A DNA stretch of 64,000 nucleotides from Lingula anatina. Its lineage: Eukaryota > Brachiopoda > Lingulata > Lingulida > Lingulidae. The notes under the pieces are model-generated. The model worked only from the letters and a program-made list of their open reading frames with translations. It ran no database searches and was not told the DNA's origin. This document shows positions 22,057 to 33,700 of the stretch, one piece after another. The translations under genes were made by a program, and so were the position numbers. The DNA lies in the NCBI RefSeq assembly GCF_001039355.2, contig NW_019775417.1:132698-196697 (forward strand), read 5' to 3'. Positions within the stretch are counted from its first letter, which is position 1, and each line of letters starts with the position of its first letter.

Positions 22057-24767
22057 TTTCCATGAAATAGTAAGCAGTCATGTTTAAACTAGAATCCTAC
22101 ATAACTCCCTGGTTGCTAGGATACCTGGATAAATATGTTAAGCTTAAACCAGAAGATTTCCAGTTATCCCTCTGGGGAGGAGATATCGTGCTGAACAAGC
22201 TGGAGCTACGTACGAACAAACTGGAGCGCATGATTCACCTCCCTGTCACCTTTGTCAGTGGCCAAATACACGAGCTACGAATTCACGTGCCATGGACACG
22301 ACTTGGGTCTGAGCCAGTGGTTGTCACCATTAACACAATGGAGTGTATATTGAAAATAAAGGTAAGGGTACTATGAGAAAGTGAGCTGCATAGGGGGGAG
22401 AAGGATTATTTGGATTTTAAAACAAAAAGCTGCGTTGTTTTTTGTGTTTTGTTCATGAATATGTTGTAAAAATATTTTAAAAAGCTGTGTTTGAGAAATG
22501 ATTTCCCTAAAATCAGTACATCTTCATTTGAAAAGGAAAAAACTGTAAAACTTAAACATCTTTTTATAACAGTTTCATTGTATATCATGGCAGAAGTGTT
22601 TTCTCGGCAGGTAATTTATGTTATTTAGAATTTCACGTCATTTAGAAAATATAATGTTTTTCATCTTGAATTCATTGAACCAGGACTCTACCCCTGAGGA
22701 GGCCTCCAGCATGAAGTCAAGTGCCTCAAGTAAACAACTCGCCCAGAAGAAAGCAAAAATTAAAGCCAAGCAGCTGCAGGAGGCAGAGGCCCTGCCCCCG
22801 GGCTATCTCCAAAGCATCCTGAACAGAATCATCAACAATGTCAACATCGTCATCAACAACCTCATCTTGAAATTTGTTGAAGACGACATTGTTCTGTCAG
22901 TGAATGTCAAGTCTGCAGAAGTGTATAGCGTGGATGGTGATTGGCTGAGAGCCTTTGTGGATTTAGCGCAGCCAGATTTGGTGCTGAGGAGGGTGATCAA
23001 TTTCCATGATTTGACGGCATGTTTGGATAAAAGGAATGCCAGTGGAAAGATTGAGACATATCAGGATCCCTTGGTCTACAGGTGCTCCGTGATGTGCAGG
23101 TAAATACCAGCTTTGTTTTTAATATATTTTTTTTAATTTTCATCAATTAGAAAATTCCTGATTCAATAAAAGCTACACAGAAATATATCTAATAGTGATA
23201 TGTGGCAATTTTTTTTCAGTAGCATATGGTCACCTTTAATACTACTTACAGAATTAATATTAGAAACCCTGTCATTTTGTGCAGATTAAAAATGTTATGT
23301 TAGAAAAATTTACTAAACAAATGAAATTCGCCCTCATTACAGGATCCACATGACCTATGACAGTCTCCACGCCAAGATTCCCATCACCACCATGTTACAC
23401 ATAATGTGTGAGAAACTGGATTTCTCTCTCACCGACACCCAGCTGCCGATGTTTCTCCGTCTCATCGAGCTTGTCTTGTCGCTCTACTATGGCACACTGG
23501 AGCTGCCATCTGGGCCGTCAGGTTCTGCAGAAGAGAATCGAGAAAATAGCGAAACTGAGAGTCAGGCTGATATGTCAGGAGTTCAGAACGGTGAGGCAAA
23601 ATTTTAATTAATGCCATCATGATGCTTGATTTACAGTATTTTTTTGGAGATAATTGTTTTCATTTATTTAATAGTTATAATTATTATTTTTTATTATTAT
23701 TATTTTGTAAAATGAAAGTGTGTTATTCCAATCCATCTACAAAAAGAGTTAGTAAACCAAAACAGACTGTGAGGTAAAAGTAATGATGTGATGCTTGTTT
23801 ACATTAAATATCCATTACATAATAATCTTGCTGTTATAATGATAAAAAGAAGTCTTACTCCAAAAGCTGTATTTTTACAGAGACCTCCCAGGAAACACCA
23901 CCAGAGGGCTCTGCTGAGGAGAGTTGGTCCTCATGGGCATGGTCCTGGGTTGCCCCGGCAACAGCCACAGAGGAGGAGGCTAAAGAAGAGGAGGAGGAGC
24001 TTAACTTGAAGAAGAAGAAGGACCTGCTGGTGCTTTCTCTGGGAGGGTACATTAAGAAGGCGTCTCTGGTTTTTAAGGTACTAAATAAAAATATAATTAA
24101 GGCATTTTGATATAAGTATTTGTTTACAATTGAACACTTTGTCCAACTATCTTTTTCATTTTTGCTATTTAAATTTCTTGCTGTAGTGTAAATGGTTGAT
24201 TAGTACAACATAACATTTTTTTAGACTTTGGATTCATAACAAAATTAGTTTTTAATTTTTGTTACATTTAATTTGCAGCAATGCTGCATTTCATAAATAA
24301 GCCAATACCAATATCACATAATATACCAATATCACATAAATCAAAGTATGATATGATCAATATAAGCTAATACTTACAAAACAAATTTTGGGAAAACTTA
24401 CTAATTTCTATATTATAACATCAAATAACTCTTCCCTCCTAGCTAACTGACACAGTGACCGAAAGCCCTTACTACGGCCCTCAGAAAGTGGTGTTCACTC
24501 CTCTGATGTGTCTTAATAATTACCATTATATTAAAACCTCAAATTATTCTTCATCCCTAGCTAACTGACACAGTGACAGAAAGCCCATACTACGGCCCTC
24601 AGAAAGTGGTGTTCACCCCTCTGATGTGTCTGGAGACTGAGTCTATCAGTGTAGAGCTACTGGTGAAAGGGTTGATCTTCTTTGACATGCAGTTTGGGAT
24701 CACCGCAGCCAGGATCATCAGTCTGGGGGAGTGTGTGTGCGGCAGGGTGGATACTGAGAATGGACAG
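22057..24767 (+). CDS. VPS13B: VPS13B exons 1-5 (residues ~1-450): chorein N-terminus
   Basis: Exon 1 22057-22361 (ATG 22080), exon 2 22684-23099, exon 3 23343-23590, exon 4 23881-24077, exon 5 24561-24767. Exons 1-2 carry the chorein entry domain that in VPS13 proteins takes up lipid at donor membranes. VNIVINNLILKFVEDDIVLSV matches vertebrate VPS13B almost residue for residue. Exon 4 encodes an acidic, Glu-rich linker with a Trp cluster (SWSSWAWSWVAP), also at the same place in human. The exon 5 acceptor with about 70 bp of exon is duplicated 118 bp upstream (pseudo-exon from 24,443, no donor). Confidence 0.94.
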
Positions 24768-27700
24768 GTAAAGTGTGGGAGAGGAAAAGAGAGAGAGAGA
24801 GAGAGGTTGGAAGGGAGGAAGTAAGAGATAAATGAAGGGAAAGATATAGAGAGAAAGTAGGAAGTGACAGAAGGGGCAGGATCAATGAGGAGAGTAGAGA
24901 GGGAGAGGTGGAGGAAGAGAGGGAGGGGGAATATAAGTGAGGAAAAAAAGGATTGATGAATATTACATCAGTTATGATTTCAGTATGTACAGTGTCAGTA
25001 TGTTTATAGCCTGTTGTGGACAGTCAGTGCAGGATATTACTTCACAATTCTAGGACCCCTGTTTCCTGGAAACGGGCAACTCCTCTCTGGATGGAAAACT
25101 TGTAAACTTTATCAGCAACTCCTTGTTTGACACCCATAGTCCAGAGAATAGAGGGGAGAAATCTGAGTTTCTGTTCGACAGGGAGAAACACAAGAAAAAG
25201 TGAGTTACAGTTATTAGGCTGTATTAGAACTCCTTTTTCACAGTAAAAACATGTATTTACCTAGTACATTGACCTAGTACATGCAATACACTGCAATGGA
25301 ACAGACAATTCGGTTGCATATTTCTTGACTAAAAACTCCATTGATATTAAGTAAATTATCATTTAGATTCACAGAAGGTTATGCCACCCAAAGGTTTGGA
25401 GCATTTTGGATGGACTATCTTTACACCATGGAGGAGCGAGACTCCCATAGAAGAACCAGTCACCACAGTTCTAGGGGTGAGTGTAGAGCAGTTTACTTGT
25501 AAAACACTGTCACACCTAACACACTGCTATGCCTCTCACTGTCACACCTAACACACTGCTATTTTACAATGTCACACCTAACACATTGTCACACCTCTCA
25601 CTGTCACACCTAACACATTGCCTCTAACACACTGCCACACTGAACATATTCTTGCTTGTAAATCAACTGATTTCCACCACACTGTCACCCCTAACACAAC
25701 GTCACACATAAAACACTTGCACATTACCAAATTTCTATGTATATTAATACATTGTAACATTCTAAACATTGTATTGTATTGTATTGTATTGTATTGTATT
25801 GTATTACAGCAAGCAGTGCCAGCAGTAGCAGTACTCACCTCACCCAGCACACAGATGATAACTACAAGGAGCTGTCCAGCATGAAGTTTTTGTTTGGCAC
25901 TGGTCAGTTAGTGGTCAATAGCAGTATGGTCCACAGGATACGCAAGTTCCTTCACTGTGCTTATGATCATGAGTATGAGCCTTACTCTAAGCCAAAGCCA
26001 GGTAATTTTTAAAAATAGCAAGTGCTGTTTATGTTAGGGACATTTCAGTTTTTGGACATTCAGATCACCACTATTGAATCTATCTCCACTTTTTTTATAT
26101 TATGTAAGATTTCTAAAAAAACTGATTTTGATGAAATTTTCAGAGAAGCCAGTTATTCAGGAGTGAGAAAAATTATTACAATTGCCACTGAATCTGGGTC
26201 TCCTTATATTGAAAAAATAAAGTAGTGTCATTTTCAATGGATAAGGATTATCCTCACGGGGTGCTCCATACCGGTAGTTTATTTAAGGTGAACTCATCTT
26301 GCTTTTTCAGAAGTGGTAGATGAGAACCGCCCACATCCTACAGAACACCAGGTGGCACTGATGGAAGAGTTTATCGCCACACAGTCGTACCACGTCACCC
26401 TTCAGAATACCACCATCCTCTACATGGCTGCAGATCACAACGACTGTGACATAGCTAAGAAGAGGGTTACCACTCCAAGAAAAGCTAGAAAGGCAGGTTT
26501 CATTTTTAAAACAATTGTTTTTGGAAGGAGGGGGGTCAAGGTGGACTAAAGATTTGGTGTAAAAGATAAGTTTGACCATTTTGGGGGGCTAAAGATCTTT
26601 TGTCAAATAGGCCTGAGGACTAGCTGTAAAATATTTTGTAGTTGTACTTGTCTAGAATGAAAAAATTACGAAAATCATATTTCAACAAAGGCATAATTTT
26701 CATCTATATCTCTAAGGGGAGTTTCCCTTTGGATTGTCATTTTTTAGGACAACCCACCTAACCTGATTACAATAAGCTCTCTGGCAATTGTCTTCCTTTC
26801 AAAAGTCCCTGTTCACATCAGTTTCAACTCAGAACTTTCTTCTTTCAGAGTTCCACCAAGCAGAAGTCTGCCCCCAAGCTCTGCATCTTACCAGTGTTAA
26901 AGTTTCAAGCCCAGAGATTTGATTACCAGATCAACAGACCCATGTATGCCAGGCGAGTGGTCAAGTTGGTCAGTGCTATGGCTGCCTCCAACCACCTGCT
27001 TGACCACTGTCACTCACATACCACGGTGAAGGTAGGTTGGTGCCCATGACAGACTTTGTCACCCATGACATAATCCAACCTGGTGGACTTTGTCACACCT
27101 GGCATTTACTGTAACACCTGAAATCATAACACCTGACATAATTGACACTGTCCCAAATGGAAGACTTTATACAGTTATGGTTCTTTTCTACAATTATTAA
27201 TTAAAGCATTTATATTTGTCACCATGAAATGGAGTTGAAAATTACCAATTTGAACCTTGTTGTCAAGTCACATTGAATGATACAAAATGATACATATTCA
27301 AAGGAAAGTATTAATTGTACTGTTTGTGTATTCTGATGATATATTTTGTACATAGAAACTGAGTGGTTTCAGGTTTTTGGTGCTCAGATGGGCTTGTCTT
27401 GTTGGGACCCCCACCAGCAGGTGGCGCAGACTACATTCAACCTGGTGCAGCCATGGAGTGGGGCCTACTACAGGAAAACTCTTCTCCTGAATCCCTACTG
27501 GTAACTTAAGTGTTATGATTGAAGATGATACTTTTATGTACGGTTGTAATGAAGGACATATTATATGAAAATTTGCCTGGGTATTTTGAAAATGTGAAGA
27601 CTGAATATGAACAATCCTTTGTTTTATTCATGATATGTTGGAGTAACTGAAAATTGTGAAAAACTGCAGATTGAAATATAAAATATTTTCCATTTAATTT

Positions 27701-30700
27701 TCTTAAGATGGTACTATTCATACAACATACTCGACATATGAAATTCTTCTTATCTTGTATAATAATAGTTGTTTGTTTTGTTTTGTTTTATTAATTATAT
27801 TTTACTTTATGCATTGGTTCTAAGGCACACATTTTATTTTATTTATTTTCATGCCAGACACAAGTGATTTCTTCTGTAAGTAAAAGAAGGTGCTAATTAA
27901 AATGTAATTCACTTCTAGGAAGGATCTGCACCAGGTAAGGTGGCAGTCTACCTGGGAGCTCCCCTCTATAACACTGAATGGAACCAAGGCACAGCTGCTG
28001 CTGGCACTACACCACTTAGCATCATGGAAGGTAGATAAACCTGAACCTCGCAAACTACTACAGACAAGCTTAATGGATGATGTCTTCAGTAGACATGGTA
28101 AGGTCTTCAGTCACTATTATTATCCTAAATCAGACAAAAAAGAATTGGAGTACATGTGACATGATCAAGGAACTGAATTTGCAAATAGGATGAGCAAATT
28201 TTAAGTTCTGCTTACTGTAGTTATCCAGTGTCTTTCACCTGATAGAAAGACATGTAACTGTTAAGACTCTTCTAACTATTGTTTAATTATTATGTCACTG
28301 TTCTGGAGGATCTTAACATGCCTAGGAAATTTTAAGAACTATTTTGTCAATTTTTGCTGATTCATAATTGGTTGTAAATTTCATTTGAAACTTTGCTCAA
28401 CCCTACCAGCGGTACATACCATGAGGGCAGCCAAACCTCTCTGATCCTGTAGTGTTATGACTGTGTGCTATCTGCAGCTTTGATGCAAGTGTTTTATGTG
28501 ACTGTCATTGGCATTGTTATTGGCAGTTAAGTTTAAAATTTGCTCAGCACAGTTGGTGGTACATACCCAGTAGGCAACCACACCTCTTAGATCAGGACTG
28601 TAGCCAGCAAATTAAAAAAAGGGGGGGGTCTTTTACTGAAAAAGTGGACCTTTAACAAAGAAACCTTTGTATACCTTGATCAAATTTTATTCAGAATGGA
28701 CCTTTTTCCGACAAAAAGGGCATTTCTTTCAAACCCCGGAAACCCCCTGGCTACAGGCCTGTAGATTCTGTAGTCACTGTGTTGTGATTATATGTTCTAT
28801 TTTCTAGGTTCCCTGCCAGTGTTAGAGATATGTGTTAATGGGGTGGAGTGGAAGAGATGTTCCACATCGTCAGACAGAGCAGCCAGTGGTATCCTAGGGT
28901 CCATATATGCTGCTGTATTGACAAGGGGTAAGTCTGTCATAGGCATGGCCATACTCGGGAATCTCCTCACCAAGTTTATTGTAAAACATGTTATGATTTG
29001 TGTCATGTGTTGGTAAATGCTAAACAACTGAACTACTTAATAGCTAAATGAGTAACTTTTATTCTGGGCTAATTCTTGTATGTTCAATTCAAACCAAATG
29101 TTAAGTAGATTACTTTTTGGCTTAAGGGGATATTTTACACACACAGAAGAGCTTGATTTTACAAAGAGTGACCAGCTATTCGGCTAGATTTTTATTTATT
29201 TATTAATTTATTTATTCATTCATTTATTTACTAATTTAGGTATGCATTCATTCATTTATTTATTCCTTTATTTATTACTTATTTTTCAGAAAAAGAAAAA
29301 AAGGAGGAGATCAGTCCAGTACTCTCTGGCCCAGTGGAGACATCAGGACTGTACATACCATCTTTCTTTACTACTGAAGAGGCCCAGGAGGGGGTTCAGG
29401 CAGAGATGAGGCACACTGAAGGGGGACTCGGCAGCAGCGTGGACTGCATTACCTTCACGTGGCAAACTCCCAAAGACGTGGCCACACCTCTAGGTAAATG
29501 ACAAAAGACAAAAATGTTTTATTGATATTTTTACTGAGTTGTATCTGGAAGTATTCTTAATTACAAGTCTTTGAAAGGTGACTATTTCAAGTGAGCCAAT
29601 GTAAACTGATTTGAAAAGGGATAATGTGTGTAATTGTGACCATTGTTACTCTAACCTCCTGTTTAAGATGATAGATATTGTATGATGACGTTTTTGAAAA
29701 TGTTATAAGATATTTGTATATCATGGAGCCACCTCTGTCTTTTAAAAGTTAGAACCATTTGGACATGTCACCACAAAGGGACATTTCATGGGAAATGTGC
29801 AATTTTACCAGAAAATTAATTAAAAATATTTCAGCACCCTCTGTATTTCTGGCCAATGTCCAGGGTATTGTGTGTACAGTGGACCCTGTGTTACACGACT
29901 GGATTATATATGAACCCCACAACAAACAGGAAGAGGAGGAGCCTAAGGTAGTGATTGACAGCATGCTGGCTCATGCCACAGTACCATTGAAGGAAACAGG
30001 TGGGTGTGTTTATTGAGCCTGAAGAAGTGATTGACACCTTTTTGATACATGTCACATTACCATTAAAGGAAATGGGTGTGTTTCTTGAGCCTGAAGTAAA
30101 ATCTTCACAAATCAGTGATCCAAAATTTTTGGCACCTTTGAGGTTAACAAAGTGATTAATTTTCATCAGGCTCAGGAAAATCAAGCAGCACTGTGACCAT
30201 TCCCTCTGGCACCCCCTCAAGATCCCAGACCACCACCACCAACACAAAACCAGTTGATGTGGACAAAGAACAGAAAGGGGGAGAAGAAGAAGGAGAAGAG
30301 AAGAGAGAGAAAGGTTTGAAGGCTTGGTTGAGTAGGATGTATCATGATGTGAAGATTATGGAAGTTCAGGCAAGTGTTGACATATCCTTAAGTTTGACAA
30401 ATATAGGGTTTACCCAGAATTGTTTTTTAATTGGGACTCCCAATTCATTTTCTAACTAAGAATAGCTTGTCTAGGCTTCATCTTCCCCAAATTATAATAA
30501 AAAAGAATGGCAGCCCAAAATTGGAATAGGGAGACTAGTTCAAAAGACAGGTGGATATTTGTCTGGCTTAATGCACAGCATACATTAGAAATTGAGATTA
30601 TGCCAGTCCTTATGTATTTATAACTGAAAACAACATAAATTTTTTTATCATAAAAAAGAAAGAAACAGGAAACATATTAAACAATATGGGAAGACCACTT

Positions 30701-33700
30701 GTGAAAATTGTTTTTCATTTTACTATGATCAGACATCTTCCTCACAGATTTCACAGCAAGACTAAAAATAGTTCCACTAAACCTGTATTCTGAGTAGTTT
30801 AACTGAAGTTTTCAAAAGAGAGAGATGCAACATCATCAGTTAGACCAGATTTTAAATCCAGGAATCAATTTTGAGAACTTCATTTATTATATCCCAAATC
30901 ACTTGAACCCAACACTTCCCTTTTCTTCCTCAGGTTGACATATCCTCAAGTTGTGTCTTCTTCCCAAGTCGTCACCTCGTCTTTATGGACCCCACGGCCA
31001 ACTTACACACTGACCTCCGGTCACTCTACCAGGGGGCAGTAGGGGTTCCAGACACCCTGGTGGTCAGTCTGCCCAGTGTTCACCTGTGTAGTATGGGCCA
31101 TAAGGCTATAGAGGCAGTACAGGAAATTCCTATTAAATTTCTACAGCAGTCTATAGCAGGTTGGTAGTATGTGTTATAATATGCAGTGGTCATTGAGATT
31201 GTTATATAGTTATAGTTGCATTTATATACAGTGTATATTGTGATTTTAACATAGTTGTGTTTTCTTAAAGGGATAATAACTCTTCGTTTCGGCCTAAAAA
31301 TGAATTTTCCTGGAGTAAACAACAATTTTCCCATACTTACCAATGGTTAATGAATCCATTTTTACATTAAAAGTTAGTCCCTGGTTTTTTTCTAAAAAGT
31401 TTGGTTTTTTGTTAAAATCTCTTAAGAGATTTTAACAGAGTATAGCCATCAGTGGAGGTCACGTGGTCTAAAGACAAGCTCAGATATCAGAATAATAGTT
31501 ATAACTGCCGTTTTTGTGGTAAAACAGAATATATTATATTTCTATGAGTTATTCACAATGTTTTTATTGTGAAATATTGATCTCATACGAAGAGTTATTA
31601 TCCCTTTAATGTTTTTGATTCTTGCTACATACTCCTAAGTTTTCCTAGTTTCTGACTGTAATGCTTGGCAAAAATTGCTACAATTATTATTTGTTCCTTT
31701 TTTTCGTGCCAATATACTTTCAATTTTCAAAATGTATGATGCAGAAATTGTCACCTTGACGTTTGACCTGACCTTCACGTTGACTCTATATAACAGGTGA
31801 GAAGCTCCCGTGGAACATCCAGGTCTCAAACTTCAGCATCTACAGCATACACCCCGGCAAGGTGTCTTTACCTTTGGTCAAGCCGTCTGGACTGTCCACT
31901 ACAATAGCAGTGACCAGTAAATACAACCCTCCATCCTCAGAGCACCTGTCTTCTCTCAGTTTGTGTGTCCATGCTGACATGGGAGCAGTGCATGCTGGGT
32001 GTTCACAGAAACAGGTACGAAATTAATAGGTGGAGCCACAGTAAATAATCTGGGGCATTCAAAAATGGGGTGTTCACAGAAATAGGTATGCAGTTAATAG
32101 GAATTACGGCTTTGAAGATGGAAAATTTTAGCTAAATGTTAAACATTTTAATTTGGTCAACTTAACTGAAAAAAATGTAGGATAAATTTGCTTTTTCTTC
32201 CACCAAACTAACCTTTGTATTATTAAAAATAACTGTATCCTAGACCAAGATAAGCATTTGTTTAAAAACTTCGAAGTCCAGTATGTTTCTTTCGATTATT
32301 GATTATTTACTTACCGAGTTATGAAACTTTGTATATATGTATATATGTATAACAAGGCTATTATGCGTCCAATATTATCCAGGTCCAGCTTCTAGCTCAA
32401 CTGACTGGTCAGCTATTGTCCATGTCAGACAGCGTCCTGTCCTCAGTGACCTCTGTCAATAATACCCTGGGGTCAAAGACCACACCCAGCAGTCAGCCAC
32501 ACCCTGAAATCCCTGGGGCAGTGTATCCTGGGGGTGAACTCCCTGTAGGTCAGAGGTCAGACCCTTCAGGGTCTCCACAACCGAAGGGGTTTAGGAGTGA
32601 CCCGTCATCTAGGTAGGTGGAGCCACAGTAAATTATCATGGGCATTCAATAAAAATTGAACATTTGAGTCATGTCTATAGCACACATTTCTTTTTTTTTT
32701 TTTTTCATAATTTTGACTTGTCCATTATTTTATTTATTCTATAAAATCAACAATAATAATAATAATTATTATTATTATTATTATTATTATCTGTTCACAA
32801 GAGGCCATTTTAGTGAAATCAGACTTATTATAAATATTGTTTTATTAGTTCTTACATTTTATTTCAGTCAAATAAAATCCTTTTATTTTCTCCTTTAGTC
32901 TGATGGACACTGGGGAGAGCCTGCTGACCGACACCTCTGATGGTTTGTTGTCCAGAGACCCTACACCAGTGAGAGAGACTGACCAGGGGGGCACATTAAG
33001 ACTGTCTCTGTGGCTGCAGTGGACACTGCCCAAACTGACCACCAAATTGTATGGGGTGGACAAGGCAGGGAAAGGTCTGTGATAAGACTTGACTTTTACT
33101 GGCCATCTGTGTAGACTTTTTTTAACTGAAGTGATTGATTGTATGTCCATATTAATGATCAGATAATTGAAGATGATCGAGAAAACCTTATACAATCAGT
33201 CACATGCATGTGCACATAATTTATGTGAGTGCCGTATAATGTAAAAGAAACAGAATCTCCACGGAAACGGTTTATTGCAGACTCACATGCCAGCACAAGC
33301 AGGCATGGCACACACTCATGCAAGCACGCACGCACACACACACACACACACACATTTTAAAGCCGGCCTTATGTGTTATTCCAGACCTATGTATATCTCT
33401 GGAGGTGGAAGATCTCACCACATCTATAGACATACAGGAGGTCTACTCCAAAGTCAACTCCAAAGTGGGCGCCATTTGCATGTCCCATTTGACAAGGAGG
33501 TGAGTTAAATTCTTATAGTATCTAGTATAAGTTTTTCTTTGGGCCTCCTTTATCATGAGTAGAAAATTCCTGATAAAATAGTTAATTCTGCATATATAAT
33601 AAGCAGATAATACTGTATGTAAGGTAGACTATGATACTACCCTTCTTTTGATAAACTCCATTTTACATGTCTGAAAAATTACAAATATATTCAATGGGTT

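Noticed and set aside
24443-24515. Extra VPS13B exon before exon 5
   Set aside because: Encodes the same peptide as exon 5 but has no donor and runs into a stop in the intron. It is a duplicated fragment.
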